DNA of 64,000 bases from VXYL01 sp965116345 (GTDB lineage: Bacteria; Pseudomonadota; Gammaproteobacteria; Pseudomonadales; Azotimanducaceae). The notes under the pieces are model-generated. The model searched no databases, was not told the DNA's origin, and saw nothing but the letters and a program-made list of their open reading frames with translations. This document shows positions 44,313 to 53,243 of the stretch, in pieces. The first letter of the stretch is position 1; the number at the start of each line of letters is the position of its first letter. The stretch is from contig OZ220680.1 in NCBI GenBank assembly GCA_965116345.1, positions 744,001 to 808,000 on the forward strand. The letters are read 5' to 3'. Both the position numbers and the translations under genes were made by a program.

Positions 44313-45380
44313 CTATCCCGTTGAAGCGGCCGGCATGCCCATGCCCCTCGGCACACCCGGCGTCTCGAGCGCCTGCACCCGGGCCATGATGTCACCGAAG
44401 CGCTCGCGTTCCGCCGGCGTACCGCGCGGCAGGCCCAAGCCCGTGCGGGTGGCGTACTCGCGATGTTCGGCGAGGAACTCCGGCAAGCCGTCGTAGGTGC
44501 AGGTCTGCGCCAGCGCGAGGATGTCGTCCACGGTCACGGTATCGCGCATCTCGTCCCACTTGCCGCGCAGCGACAGCGCGTGGAGCTTCTGTCCGAGTTC
44601 CTCCAGTCCGTGCAGCACCAGCACCTTGTGGTAGGTGCGCGTCGAGCCGTAGAAAGACAGGGCGCGGCGCATGCCGAGCGCTTTCTGTTCGATCTCGCTG
44701 TCGCTCTCCCCCAGGATCAGGTAGCCGCTCTCGGCGATCTCGATGTCCGCCCAGGTCCGTCCGGATCGTTCGAGGCCCGTCCTGATGGCGGGCAGCAGCG
44801 CCTCGCGCATGTACTTGTCCGACATGATGCCGCCGTGGGGCATGACCACGTCGGCCACCTCCCCCGCCGTGCGCGCCATGCCCGGCCCGACCATGGCGAG
44901 CCCGACCTTGGGCCGCGGATGTTCGATCGGACCTGGATTGAAGTTCGGCGTCATCAACGTGTAGGTGTACTGCTTGCCGAGAAACTCCGCCGGTTTGCCG
45001 TCCTGCCAGGTGTCCCAGACGGCGTGCATCATGCGGATGTACTCGCGCATCCGCGGTGCGGGTGGCGACCAGGTGCCGCCGAAACGTCGTTCGTTGTGGC
45101 CCTTCACTTGGCTGCCCAGACCCAGACAGAACCGCCCCCCGGACAAGTGCTGCAGATCCCACGCTTCCATGGCCAGCACCATCGGGCTTCGTGGAAACGC
45201 GATGGTCACGGAGGTCTGCAGGCCGATGCGCTCGGTCGCCGTCGCGGCGACGGTCATGGTGAGCATGGAATCGTGGGAAAGCTCCCCGCAGGTGATGCAG
45301 TCGAAACCGGCGGCCTCCGCCGCCCGGGCCTGCGCCGGCACCGACGCGGGCCAGCCCCCAACGCCCGTGATCACTCTCAT
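44313..45380 (-). CDS. Luciferase-like (LLM class) oxidoreductase, F420-type
   Basis: A 355-aa TIM-barrel flavin or F420-dependent oxidoreductase. The start at 45380 follows GGAGGATCCGC and gives MRVITGVGGWPASVPAQARA; the longer frame upstream is not conserved. Signatures are GLQTSVTIAFPRSPMVLAME, LSGGRFCLGLGSQVKGHNER, RMREYIRMMHAVWDTWQDGK and VGLAMVGPGMARTAGEVADV. The pattern SQVKGHNERRFG is typical of F420-dependent LLM proteins of the TIGR03617 type. Whether the organism makes F420 cannot be seen here. It is likely co-transcribed with the HIT gene. Confidence 0.87.
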   Translation of the reverse strand: MRVITGVGGWPASVPAQARAAEAAGFDCITCGELSHDSMLTMTVAATATERIGLQTSVTIAFPRSPMVLAMEAWDLQHLSGGRFCLGLGSQVKGHNERRFGGTWSPPAPRMREYIRMMHAVWDTWQDGKPAEFLGKQYTYTLMTPNFNPGPIEHPRPKVGLAMVGPGMARTAGEVADVVMPHGGIMSDKYMREALLPAIRTGLERSGRTWADIEIAESGYLILGESDSEIEQKALGMRRALSFYGSTRTYHKVLVLHGLEELGQKLHALSLRGKWDEMRDTVTVDDILALAQTCTYDGLPEFLAEHREYATRTGLGLPRGTPAERERFGDIMARVQALETPGVPRGMGMPAASTG

Positions 45381-45477
45381 GCGGATCCTCCCCCGACCGA
45401 AAACCCGGCCATCATAACCGCGATGACGCCCTCGACCGGCGCGCAGTAGAATCGAGGCGTCTACCAGGGAAATCCAC

Positions 45478-46287
45478 ATGCCCAACCGAGCACATCTCAT
45501 TACCGGCGGCTATCCGATCGGATCGACCGCCGGCCACGACATGGACTACGCGCGCCTGGAACTTCTGCGCCGGCTGTACGCAGACGGGTACCAGACCACG
45601 GTCGCCAATGACTTCACCGACATCGGCGCCCGGCTGGACGGCGTCGACTTCCTGGTCACGTACGTGGCCGGTCCGTATCCCGACGCCGAGCAGAGCCAGG
45701 TCATCGACGATTGGGTCGCACACGGGGGCAAGTGGTTTGCTCTGCACGGCACCAGCGGGGGACGCGCCATGCGCGTCGAAGGCAGCCGGCAAAGAAAGAT
45801 GGTCCGGCTCGCCCATCACGACCTGCTCGGCGCGTTCTTCCTCAACCATCCGCCGGTGCGTCGCTTCGAGGTCGCTGTCGAGGCGTCCACCCATCCGCTT
45901 CTCGATGGACTGCCGCCCTCATTCGAGGTCACCGACGAGCTCTACCTGGTCGAACCGGTGGGGACAAGCGAAGTCCTCCTCTCGACCGAGCTCGCCCAGG
46001 ACCCGTCACCGGAAGGATTCGGCTTCGCCTACGACGAGGACACCTCGGTCGGTGCCGACGGCAAGACCCGCGTACTCGGCTTGGAACGAAGAGTCGGCGA
46101 CGGCGCCGTGGCCTACGTCGCGTTGGGACACTGCCACTCGGCGGCCACCAACAGTCAGCCGTTCGTGGACCGGAGCGTCGACGGCGACGGCAAGACCCCG
46201 ATGCACTTTCGGGGCGCGTGGGAAACTCCGGAATTCGGGCGAATCCTGGACAACGCGATGGGCTGGGGGCGAACCGCCGTCGCCTAG
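45478..46287 (+). CDS. ThuA-like domain protein
   Basis: A 269-aa protein of the ThuA (trehalose utilisation) class I glutamine amidotransferase-like fold. RAHLITGGYPIGSTAGHDMD replaces the usual beta1 loop, and DGVDFLVTYVAGPYPDAEQS is the second strand region. ALHGTSGGRAMRVEGSRQRK matches the ALHSA-type elbow, and HPLLDGLPPSFEVTDELYLV is a strong ThuA signature. GAVAYVALGHCHSAA and DNAMGWGRT match the C-terminus. ThuA proteins act in sugar catabolism but the reaction is unclear. Divergent from the luciferase-like gene, with about 97 nt between starts. Confidence 0.82.
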   Translation: MPNRAHLITGGYPIGSTAGHDMDYARLELLRRLYADGYQTTVANDFTDIGARLDGVDFLVTYVAGPYPDAEQSQVIDDWVAHGGKWFALHGTSGGRAMRVEGSRQRKMVRLAHHDLLGAFFLNHPPVRRFEVAVEASTHPLLDGLPPSFEVTDELYLVEPVGTSEVLLSTELAQDPSPEGFGFAYDEDTSVGADGKTRVLGLERRVGDGAVAYVALGHCHSAATNSQPFVDRSVDGDGKTPMHFRGAWETPEFGRILDNAMGWGRTAVA

Positions 46288-46329
46288 TGTTCTTGACGAG
46301 CGTCCATCTTGACAGTTGAACGAAGTTTC

Positions 46330-46394
46330 GTAGGGGCGACGCTTGTCGTCGCCCGTCTTCGTTCAACACGGGCGACCACAAGGGTCGCCCCTAC
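46330..46394. repeat. Inverted repeat with GTAGGGGCGAC arms
   Basis: The left arm at 46330-46356 and right arm at 46368-46394 are complementary at 25 of 27 positions (GTAGGGGCGACGCTTGTCG to CGACCACAAGGGTCGCCCC). TTGAACGAAG outside the left arm (46316-46325) pairs with CTTCGTTCAA inside the loop (46357-46366), so alternative folds exist. A half-copy lies at 22993-23020. The stretch 46395-46571 holds no gene. Confidence 0.75.
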
Positions 46395-46571
46395 GATGGG
46401 CATTGTGCGATTTCTCGTCGGTCGGAGGCGGAGCCTCGCTGGACTCCTTGGGCGCCCTTGATGTTCACACTTGGGTTGCAAGTGAAATTCGTTTCGAACG
46501 GCTCTTGAACGGCTCGCAAAGCGAGACGCGCTCGCGTACTCGCGAGACGCACTAGCGTTCGAACCGCCTCG

Positions 46572-47147
46572 TCAACCGTAGGTCAGCAGCGACGGCGGCA
46601 GGTGCCCCACGTCGTTGAGCCCCGTTACCTGGGTACCCAAGTACGTCTTCGAGGACACGCGGCAAATGCCGCAGTTGTGGATGTCGAACCGGGCCCATGC
46701 GTCGAGACGAACCGCGAGTACGCGGCACAGCAGGTAGCGGATGACGTTGCCGTGGCAGACCAGCAGCGTGGTGCCCTCGTTGTCGGACTCGAAGTACCTG
46801 GAATACGCCCGGTCGAGATGCTCCCGGCACTCCGCGGTCTGCGAAGCCTTGACGCCCTCCGGATAGAACACTTCCTGGCCAGGCGGAACCGAAGGCACGC
46901 ATTCGCAGATGTCCGCGTCGTTCTCGACCGAAACCGAGGGGTGGTGCCGAGCGACCTCGTCGGCGGTCTGGCGGGCGCGGCGGAACTCGCTCGTCACGAT
47001 GCGGTCGATGGACTCGTCCCGCAGTCGCTCCGCAGCGGCCGACACCTGCTTCTTGCCAAGTTCCGTGAGCCCACCGAGTTGATCGGGCGCGGCGGCATTG
47101 TGCTGGCCGTGCCGTAACAGGATGACGCTGCGCAGGGGCCGGATCAC
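46572..47147 (-). CDS. Histidine phosphatase-superfamily protein
   Basis: A 191-aa phosphoglycerate mutase-like phosphatase. The GTG at 47147 gives MIRPLRSVILLRHGQHNAAA, with the catalytic RHG at the expected distance from the N-terminus; an upstream ATG at 47216 would add an unconserved 23-residue extension. Other motifs are GLTELGKKQVSAAAERL, DRIVTSEFRRARQTADEV (Arg of the phosphate pocket) and TTLLVCHGNVIRYLLCR (second catalytic His). The region NCGICRVSSKTYLGTQ is Cys-containing near the end. The substrate is unknown. Start confidence is moderate. Confidence 0.85.
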   Translation of the reverse strand: MIRPLRSVILLRHGQHNAAAPDQLGGLTELGKKQVSAAAERLRDESIDRIVTSEFRRARQTADEVARHHPSVSVENDADICECVPSVPPGQEVFYPEGVKASQTAECREHLDRAYSRYFESDNEGTTLLVCHGNVIRYLLCRVLAVRLDAWARFDIHNCGICRVSSKTYLGTQVTGLNDVGHLPPSLLTYG

Positions 47148-47312
47148 CCCGTGGGCCGGATGCGGTTGACTGGTACTGATTGGCCGGCTCCGACTGGTGT
47201 AGGTCTGCTGGAGCATTCTACCGTCGCTTGCCGGTCGTCGCGCCACCACCCAGCCACCACCCAACGGACCCGCCGTTCCCATCGACGAACCCTACGCGAC
47301 GGCGTGAACACG

Positions 47313-48149
47313 TCACCCTGATACCCGTCGCTGACGCCGCGCTTCGAACAACAGCAACGCGGCGGCCACGGCGGCATTGACCGAGTCCGCCCTACCCGCC
47401 ATGGGAATGCGCACGGCCCGGAAATTGGGTGCCGACCAAGAGGCATCGACGCCTCGATGCTCGCTGCCGACGACGATGGCCAGCGGACCGCGGAGGTCGG
47501 CGGCGGTGTAGTCCACGTCGGCATCCGGGCGGGCGACGACCATGCGAATGTCGCGGGTGCCGAGCCAGGCACGAATCTCCGCTGCCGCGGCCACCGCCAC
47601 GGGGACGCTGAACAAGGTGCCGACGCTGGCGCGGACCACATTGGGGTTCGACACGTCCGTGCCGGGGTCCGCGACCAGTACGCCGCTCGCCCCCGCCGCG
47701 TCCGCGCTGCGCAGCATGGCGCCGAGATTGCCGGGCTTCTCGATGCCGGCCGCGACCAGCCACAGGGACCGATCCGGCACTCGCAGGTCCTGCAGGCTCC
47801 ACTCGGGCGTGGCAGCCACGGCCAGCAGACCGTCGGGCGTGTCGCGGTACGACAGCTTGGCGAACACGGTCCGGTCCGTCGGCTGGCACGCCACTCCCCG
47901 TGATTCGTACCTGGAAAGCACATCCTCCTGGCCACGGTTCGCGAATAACGCCCGGCAGAAGAACACCTCCTCCACCGGGAAGTCTGCATCGGCCGCACAG
48001 GCGAGTTCGCGTGCCCCCTCGATGACGAAACGACCCTCGCGGTCGCGCCGACGACGGCTTCTCAAGGCCACGATGCGCTTGACCCGCTGGTTGGACGGGC
48101 TAGTCAGCATGTGCTTCGTCATCCGGCCGTCGTCGAGCAATCCGTCCAC
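47313..48149 (-). CDS. TrmH/SpoU-family RNA 2'-O-methyltransferase
   Basis: A 278-aa SPOUT methyltransferase. The N-terminal substrate-binding domain begins LTSPSNQRVKRIVALRSRRR with GRFVIEGARELACAAD. The catalytic knot has the three motifs: AAGIEKPGNLGAMLRSADAA, LAIVVGSEHRGVDASW and VRIPMAGRADSVNAAVAAAL. These methylate rRNA (RlmB, TsnR type) or tRNA with S-adenosylmethionine; which site cannot be told. A start at MTKHML (about 48122) is an alternative to the upstream ATG. The downstream histidine-phosphatase gene on the same strand is separated by about 165 nt. Confidence 0.9.
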   Translation of the reverse strand: MDGLLDDGRMTKHMLTSPSNQRVKRIVALRSRRRRDREGRFVIEGARELACAADADFPVEEVFFCRALFANRGQEDVLSRYESRGVACQPTDRTVFAKLSYRDTPDGLLAVAATPEWSLQDLRVPDRSLWLVAAGIEKPGNLGAMLRSADAAGASGVLVADPGTDVSNPNVVRASVGTLFSVPVAVAAAAEIRAWLGTRDIRMVVARPDADVDYTAADLRGPLAIVVGSEHRGVDASWSAPNFRAVRIPMAGRADSVNAAVAAALLLFEARRQRRVSG

Positions 48150-48241
48150 GCCGTCATTATCCGCGAAAGCGTTGCAACGGCGTGCATTGCCGCTGACGCC
48201 CCGATGTTGCGAAGATGTAGACGAATTCAGCGGAGGCCACC

Positions 48242-48622
48242 ATGGGCGTGATCGGAATCGAGGAGATCTTCCTCGACGTCAAGGACCTGGCGAAGGCGGT
48301 CGCCTTCTACCGGGACCTGTTGGGCATAGCCGTCGTTTCGCAGACCGGGGAACGCGCCTACCTGCAGTGTGAACGCAGCCATGTCGTGCTTCAGGTCACG
48401 GACCACGGCGGGCGTCACCAGGGGGGCGGGCCGATGCATTTCTCGTTCACGGTGACCGAGGAGGCCTTCGACGAGGTCGCCGACCGCGCTGCCAAGGCCA
48501 ACATCTTCACCCGCGGCCCCATGGGTACGCGGGGCAAGGGTCGCGCGCTGTTCATGCTCGACCCCGACGGCAACGAAGCCGAAGTCAACACCCGTTACCT
48601 CTACGGCGTTCCCAAGCGCTGA
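48242..48622 (+). CDS. VOC/glyoxalase-family protein
   Basis: A 126-aa vicinal-oxygen-chelate protein: IGIEEIFLDVKDLAKAVAFY, RDLLGIAVVSQTGERAYLQC, GPMHFSFTVTEEAFDEVADR, ALFMLDPDGNEAEVNTRY. It has the two beta-alpha-beta-beta-beta units and the DPDGNEAE metal-ligand end of glyoxalase/bleomycin-resistance proteins. A GGAGG site sits 5 nt before the ATG. The N-terminal metal His is replaced (IEEIFLDV), so the metal chemistry may differ. Confidence 0.82.
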   Translation: MGVIGIEEIFLDVKDLAKAVAFYRDLLGIAVVSQTGERAYLQCERSHVVLQVTDHGGRHQGGGPMHFSFTVTEEAFDEVADRAAKANIFTRGPMGTRGKGRALFMLDPDGNEAEVNTRYLYGVPKR

Positions 48623-48741
48623 TCGGCCTCTTGCGCCCTCGGCTGGACTCCCGCGTTCGGTTGCGCGAAAGTTAACCACTGCATCGTCGGGCATCACCTG
48701 CGTCCAGGCGAGGGCCGGCGGGACAAGAGGAGGGGCACTCA

Positions 48742-49908
48742 ATGGGAGCGATTTCAGCGGATTCGCACGTCGTCGAAGCGGAGGACGTGTTCATCGGATT
48801 GCCGGAACGGTTCGGCGACGACGCACCACGGGTCGTGGGTGCCGGAACGCTGCAGGATTCGATCATCATTCCGGCCAAGGGGCCACGCGGCGTCCGCCGG
48901 CGCATGGGGTTCGCCGGTATGCGCAAGCGCGACGGACTCGACCTGCAGCGCCGCCCGGGGCACAAGCCCGAGGTGGACGACATGCGCGACGAGGAGGCCA
49001 AACGCATCCTCGCGAAGGGCTACGACGGCCTGCGCGCCGGCATCCGCGACGGCGCGTACCGCCACGAGGACCAGGATGAGGACGGCATCGAGGCGGAGTT
49101 CCTGTATCCCGGCTTCTTCGGCCTGTTCAGCTTCGAGAACACGGAACTGCTGGTCGCCTGCCAGAAGAACTACAACGACTGGCTGCACGACTATGCGAAC
49201 GCTTCCAATGGTCGGCTGTTCGGCCTGGCCGCCATCCCGATCCAGGATCCCGAAGCCGCCGTCCTCGAACTCGACCGGGTCGTCAAGAAAGGCTTCAAGG
49301 GCGGCTGCATTCCCTGCACCGCACCGCCGGAACGCCCCTACAAGGACGCGTGCTACGAGCCGGTGTGGGCAGCCGCGGAGGAGGCCAACTTCCCCCTCTC
49401 CATGCACGTCGGCACCAACGCCTACATACCCCCGCAATACCGCGCGAAAAGCGCCCTGTCCCCGGACGAGACCTTCAACTACGCCTCGACGCCGAATACC
49501 GTGCAGCGCACGCTGGTGGATCTGATGTGCCGTGGCGTCGCCGAGCGGCACCCCAACCTGAAGTTCGTCGTCGGCGAGTTCAACGCCGGCTGGGTCGCCC
49601 ACTGGCTGGACCGGGTCGACCAGGGGCTGCTGCGTGAACACCGCTTCAAGAGTCAGGACTTCACCGGCGAGCGGCCCCACGAGGTCTGGCGACGGCAGTT
49701 CTACGCCACCATCGAGGACGACCGGCCCGCGGTGCTGACGCGCGAGATCATCGGTCTCGACAACCTGATGTGGGGTTCGGACTATCCCCACGTCGACTCC
49801 ACCTGGCCCTGCTCGATGCAGGTGCTCGACGAGATCTTCGAGGGTGTGCCCGCGACCGACCGGCAGAGAATCACCCGCGACAACGTCAGGAAGCTCTATG
49901 GGATCTAG
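48742..49908 (+). CDS. Amidohydrolase-family protein (Amidohydro_2)
   Basis: A 388-aa TIM-barrel hydrolase or decarboxylase. ISADSHVVEAEDVFIGLPER carries the degenerate ADSH metal motif common in this branch. FLYPGFFGLFSFENTELLVA, DWLHDYANASNGRLFGLAAI, FPLSMHVGTNAYIPPQY (His), ADLMCRGVAERHPNLKF-like HPNLKFVVGEFNAGW (His) and LMWGSDYPHVDSTWP (Asp) complete the pocket. The branch includes aminocarboxymuconate-type decarboxylases. The ATG follows AGAGGAGGGGCACTCA. It is co-directional with the PhyH gene 14 nt downstream, suggesting an operon for degradation of a carboxylated substrate. Confidence 0.87.
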   Translation: MGAISADSHVVEAEDVFIGLPERFGDDAPRVVGAGTLQDSIIIPAKGPRGVRRRMGFAGMRKRDGLDLQRRPGHKPEVDDMRDEEAKRILAKGYDGLRAGIRDGAYRHEDQDEDGIEAEFLYPGFFGLFSFENTELLVACQKNYNDWLHDYANASNGRLFGLAAIPIQDPEAAVLELDRVVKKGFKGGCIPCTAPPERPYKDACYEPVWAAAEEANFPLSMHVGTNAYIPPQYRAKSALSPDETFNYASTPNTVQRTLVDLMCRGVAERHPNLKFVVGEFNAGWVAHWLDRVDQGLLREHRFKSQDFTGERPHEVWRRQFYATIEDDRPAVLTREIIGLDNLMWGSDYPHVDSTWPCSMQVLDEIFEGVPATDRQRITRDNVRKLYGI

Positions 49909-49921
49909 TGGGGTCTAGTCG

Positions 49922-50767
49922 ATGGAAACGTTGACCACCGTACAACGCCGGCAGTGGCAGACCGACGGCTACCTGCATCTCGAAGGGGTTCTCGACGACG
50001 ATCAGGTGGCGTTCTTCTCCGCCGAGCTCGATCGCGTCCGCACCATCCCCGGTTGGGAGCCCAAGCACGACCCGGAGCTACCCATCGGCCACTACGCCTG
50101 GCTGGACCACGCGGCGGATCTCGACCCCGGCGGCTTCATGGACCGGCGCGATCTCCTGCCCTACCACCAGGCGTTCATGGACTTGGTCGACGCCGCGCCG
50201 GTGTTCGACTACATCGTCGACATCATGGGGGCGAACATCCTGCTCAGCATGACCCAGGCCGTGGTCCGGCCGGCGGATCCGAAGTTCCCGGGTTACACGC
50301 ACACCGATGGCGGCGAGTCGCTGCGCCTGACCCGGGTGAGCGAGTCCAGCCCGCCTATCGCCTTGAAGGCCATGTACCTATTGTCCGACGTGCCAAGCGA
50401 GAACTGCGGCAATCTCACCGTCTTTCCGGGTAGCCACCTGCGCCAGATTCCCTACCAGGGTGATCGCACCATGACGCCGTACTCGCCCGGCGCGGCGCAG
50501 CTCACCGGCAAGGCCGGGGACGTCTATCTCTTCCCCCACGCCCTGTGGCACGGCCCGTCGCGTAACGAATCCGGCAACGCGCGCAAGGTCCTGCTGTACA
50601 ATTACTGTCAGCTGTGGGTGCGTTGCTATGACTTCGGCACGATCCCCGACCACGCCCAGCGGGCCACTCCCCGGCAGCGGCGCCTGTTGGGCGACTTGGG
50701 CTACGACTTCCGCCCGGGCTCGTACTTCTACGTACCCAAGGACCAGGAAGCGGTGATTCGCACCTAG
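49922..50767 (+). CDS. Phytanoyl-CoA dioxygenase-family (PhyH) protein
   Basis: A 281-aa Fe(II)/2-oxoglutarate dioxygenase. QWQTDGYLHLEGVLDDDQVA is the N-terminal family signature. Iron ligands are GYTHTDGGESL (HxD) and PHALWHGPSRNESGNARKVL (distal His, 2-oxoglutarate Arg). VPSENCGNLTVFPGSHLRQI is the conserved core. It has the normal family length, unlike the HEAT-fused paralog at 40029-41666. PhyH proteins hydroxylate fatty acyl chains, osmolytes or secondary metabolites; the substrate is undefined. It begins 14 nt after the amidohydrolase stop. Confidence 0.9.
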   Translation: METLTTVQRRQWQTDGYLHLEGVLDDDQVAFFSAELDRVRTIPGWEPKHDPELPIGHYAWLDHAADLDPGGFMDRRDLLPYHQAFMDLVDAAPVFDYIVDIMGANILLSMTQAVVRPADPKFPGYTHTDGGESLRLTRVSESSPPIALKAMYLLSDVPSENCGNLTVFPGSHLRQIPYQGDRTMTPYSPGAAQLTGKAGDVYLFPHALWHGPSRNESGNARKVLLYNYCQLWVRCYDFGTIPDHAQRATPRQRRLLGDLGYDFRPGSYFYVPKDQEAVIRT

Positions 50768-50803
50768 GAGCTTGCGCCGTAGTTCGCGCCAGCGAAACTA
50801 CCA

Positions 50804-50848
50804 CCCATCCGCAAGGGATGGGCCGCGACCGTCAGGTCGGGCTAGCCC
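50804..50848. terminator. Hairpin cluster between convergent genes
   Basis: CCCATCC, GCAAG, GGATGGG (50804-50822) is followed by CGACC, GTCA, GGTCG (50826-50839) and the palindrome GGGCTAGCCC (50839-50848). It sits in the 88-nt space between a plus-strand PhyH gene and a minus-strand secreted-protein gene, where a bidirectional terminator is expected. There is no T-run, so factor-dependent termination or mere RNA stability is possible. Confidence 0.45.
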
Positions 50849-50855
50849 GTAACGA

Positions 50856-52202
50856 CTACTGGAGTACTGACAACCCTCCAGCCTTCGTCTCAAGCAGGTT
50901 GACGGCGCCAATGAGCTGCCTAGCCGTTATCACCAGTTGGTATCTCTGACCCTCTTCCAGGACATCCACCAGTTCAGGTGGATTCTCCTTCGTTGCCAGC
51001 GCATCTAGATCGAAGCTCGACGTGATTTCATCGCCTTCATCGGATGTGGCGACGATGTTGACGGTATTGGGAAACTGGGCCAGATTGGATATTCTAATCC
51101 GGCTCCTATTGCCCGCTTTTTCGATCTGGAATACGTCCACGCGGATCTGACCGTCACTATTGGTGCGTGGGTAGATGATATCCAGAAATCCCAGATCGCC
51201 TGCTCCCGATGGCCCTGCCACCTTGGTCCTGATGAGGTTGACAAGGGACACTTGTCGCCGAGGCGGTATCGGGACCTCCAGCCTCCATTCACCGGAACCG
51301 TTGCCAACTCCCGTAGGAATACCCTTGTCTGGGTTGCCGTCCTGCAAGTCGGTCGAGTTGAACTGAATCGTCTGTTTGGCCGGAATCATGAGGCTGGTGG
51401 AGAACACATTGCCGTCGTCGTCTATGGCCGATATTTGCCATTCAACATCCTCGTTATCGGAGTTGGTCGCTCTAATGAAGGTCTGCACGTCTCCCGCGGA
51501 CCCTTCTGCGGAAGCACCGAGCATGTACGGCACATTGACGGTTCCAACGCTCCGAGAGATCCGGACGATATCTCCGCTGACGACGTGGTTGGGTTCCTCC
51601 ACGGCGGCTTCCATTACCCGGTTGAGACGGGTGCTTGTCGCACAGGACGCTGTACTACCGTCGCCATAGTCGGTGCATCCAGGGATCGACCACAGGTTCA
51701 CGTTGACGCTGATCGTGGCTTCGGCAGCGCTCGCCAGAGTCAGGCTGACGTCCCGCAGTTGCACGCTGGTCGTCTCCATGTCGGTGGAGCCGTACAGTTC
51801 ACACGCGATTACGTTGTCCGACCCGATGGATGCCGTGCCGCCGGTCAGACCTCCGATCGTGATGTCTGAGTCATCGATTTGCAGGGTCTCCTCGCAGATC
51901 TTGTCGCCGTCGTCGACGAAGACATGCGGCCCACTGATGGTGTCCACGTCCGACGTGAACTCGAACCTTATGACCTGTCGATCCGGGTCCGGCCGAATCA
52001 GGTCCGCTGTGTGATCACCGATCTTGGCGGTATCGAACTCCAGGCCCACATCCATATCCGGGAACGAGAATCTGCCGCTAGCCTCCTCTACGAGGCGGTG
52101 AGCACTGATTTCGATCGGCTCGTCGGATCCGACATCTATGGCGTACGCGTGGAGTGCGGACGACAGCATCGCCAGGCCAGCGGTCAGGCACGCTATTCGC
52201 AT
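50856..52202 (-). CDS. Secreted protein of unknown function
   Basis: A 448-aa protein I do not recognise. Residues 1-21 form a signal peptide (ACLTAGLAMLSSALHAYA). The mature part is acidic, Asp/Thr/Ser-rich and predicted beta-strand rich, with few paired Cys (KICEETLQ, IPGCTDYGDGSTASCATS). Segments such as FEFTSDVDTISGPHVFVDD and TISVNVNLWSIPGC suggest an Ig- or jelly-roll-like surface protein. Its base composition is noticeably less GC-rich than its neighbours, which hints at recent acquisition. It lies alone between convergent and co-directional metabolic genes. Confidence 0.75.
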   Translation of the reverse strand: MRIACLTAGLAMLSSALHAYAIDVGSDEPIEISAHRLVEEASGRFSFPDMDVGLEFDTAKIGDHTADLIRPDPDRQVIRFEFTSDVDTISGPHVFVDDGDKICEETLQIDDSDITIGGLTGGTASIGSDNVIACELYGSTDMETTSVQLRDVSLTLASAAEATISVNVNLWSIPGCTDYGDGSTASCATSTRLNRVMEAAVEEPNHVVSGDIVRISRSVGTVNVPYMLGASAEGSAGDVQTFIRATNSDNEDVEWQISAIDDDGNVFSTSLMIPAKQTIQFNSTDLQDGNPDKGIPTGVGNGSGEWRLEVPIPPRRQVSLVNLIRTKVAGPSGAGDLGFLDIIYPRTNSDGQIRVDVFQIEKAGNRSRIRISNLAQFPNTVNIVATSDEGDEITSSFDLDALATKENPPELVDVLEEGQRYQLVITARQLIGAVNLLETKAGGLSVLQ

Positions 52203-52301
52203 TCGAAATCCGTTCTAGCGCGACCTGACGTTCGCGTTGGAAATTTCGCTGGCGCGAAACTTCTACGGCGCAAGCTTCTAGCGCGACGACCACGATCCGT
52301 T

Positions 52302-53207
52302 TCAATCGAAGGCACTGAAGATCTCCTCGTTAAGCTCCTGATAGATCTCCGGCTTCTGCGGGATGGACTGCAGGCAGAACTCGTCGACACCGGCGTCGAT
52401 GAACGCGCCGCAACGGTCGACGACGTACTGCGGCGAGCCGACCATGGTCCACGTGTTGCCGCGGCGGATGCGCTCCGCCTCCTGCTCGTCACGGACGATG
52501 CGCATGGGTACGTGCACCGAGCGCTTGATCTCCGACGGGTCACGACCGACGGCTTCGCAGTGCGCCTCGAGGATGCCCCAGTGGCGCTTCAGATCCTCAG
52601 GGCCGCAGATGGCGTTCATGATATCGCCGTACATCGCAAGCGTCCTCAATGTGCGCTTGGGACCGGTCCCGCCCACCATGACGGGGATCTTGCGCTTCAC
52701 CCCCTTGGGAGCGAACGGTGCCTGCTTCAGGTTGTAGTACTTGCCTTCGAAATCGACGAATCTCTCGGCGGTGAGGAGTTTGTGGATCAGCTCACAGGCT
52801 TCTTCCAGCCGGTCCTGACGCTCCTTCATCGAAGGGAATTCCCAGCCGTAGGCCTCGTGTTCGCGAATGTTCCAGCCGGCGCCGATTCCGAGAATCACCC
52901 GGCCACCGGAGATCTCATCGATGGTGGCGGCCATTTTCGCCATCAGCGCCGGGTTCCGATAGGTATTGCCCGACACCAGAACGCCCAGTTCCAGGCGGCT
53001 GGTCACCGCTGCCATGCCGGCGAGCAGGGACCAACCTTCCATCGTGGGGTGGAGATCGCTTTCCGCGACGTCCGCCGTGCGTGTCCAAGGCGGCACGAAA
53101 TGGTCGTAGGTGTAGACGCTGGTCCAACGCCCCGCCTCCATGACGTCGAGGACGCTCTTGATTTCCTCCCACGACGTCAGTTGGTTGTAGAACTGCGATC
53201 CGAACAT
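52302..53207 (-). CDS. Luciferase-like (LLM class) F420-type oxidoreductase
   Basis: A 301-aa TIM-barrel oxidoreductase. MFGSQFYNQLTSWEEIKSVL at the start, SVYTYDHFVPPWT, GWSLLAGMAAVTSRLELGVL, VSGNTYRNPALMAKMAATID and SGGRVILGIGAGWNIREHEA fit the TIGR03560-type F420-dependent LLM proteins. RRGNTWTMVGSPQYVVDR and FCLQSIPQKPEIYQELNEE mark the C-terminus. It is the third LLM protein in the window and differs clearly from the other two. The substrate is unknown. A duplicated TTCTAGCGCGAC occurs in the short gap downstream of it. Confidence 0.87.
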   Translation of the reverse strand: MFGSQFYNQLTSWEEIKSVLDVMEAGRWTSVYTYDHFVPPWTRTADVAESDLHPTMEGWSLLAGMAAVTSRLELGVLVSGNTYRNPALMAKMAATIDEISGGRVILGIGAGWNIREHEAYGWEFPSMKERQDRLEEACELIHKLLTAERFVDFEGKYYNLKQAPFAPKGVKRKIPVMVGGTGPKRTLRTLAMYGDIMNAICGPEDLKRHWGILEAHCEAVGRDPSEIKRSVHVPMRIVRDEQEAERIRRGNTWTMVGSPQYVVDRCGAFIDAGVDEFCLQSIPQKPEIYQELNEEIFSAFD

Positions 53208-53243
53208 GTCTTCCCCTCTGCGTGTCTCGGTGATCGTTCTCTT

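Noticed and set aside
52203..52301. Duplicated TTCTAGCGCGAC between the secreted protein and the luciferase-like gene
   Set aside because: Only two short copies without symmetry; no functional reading.
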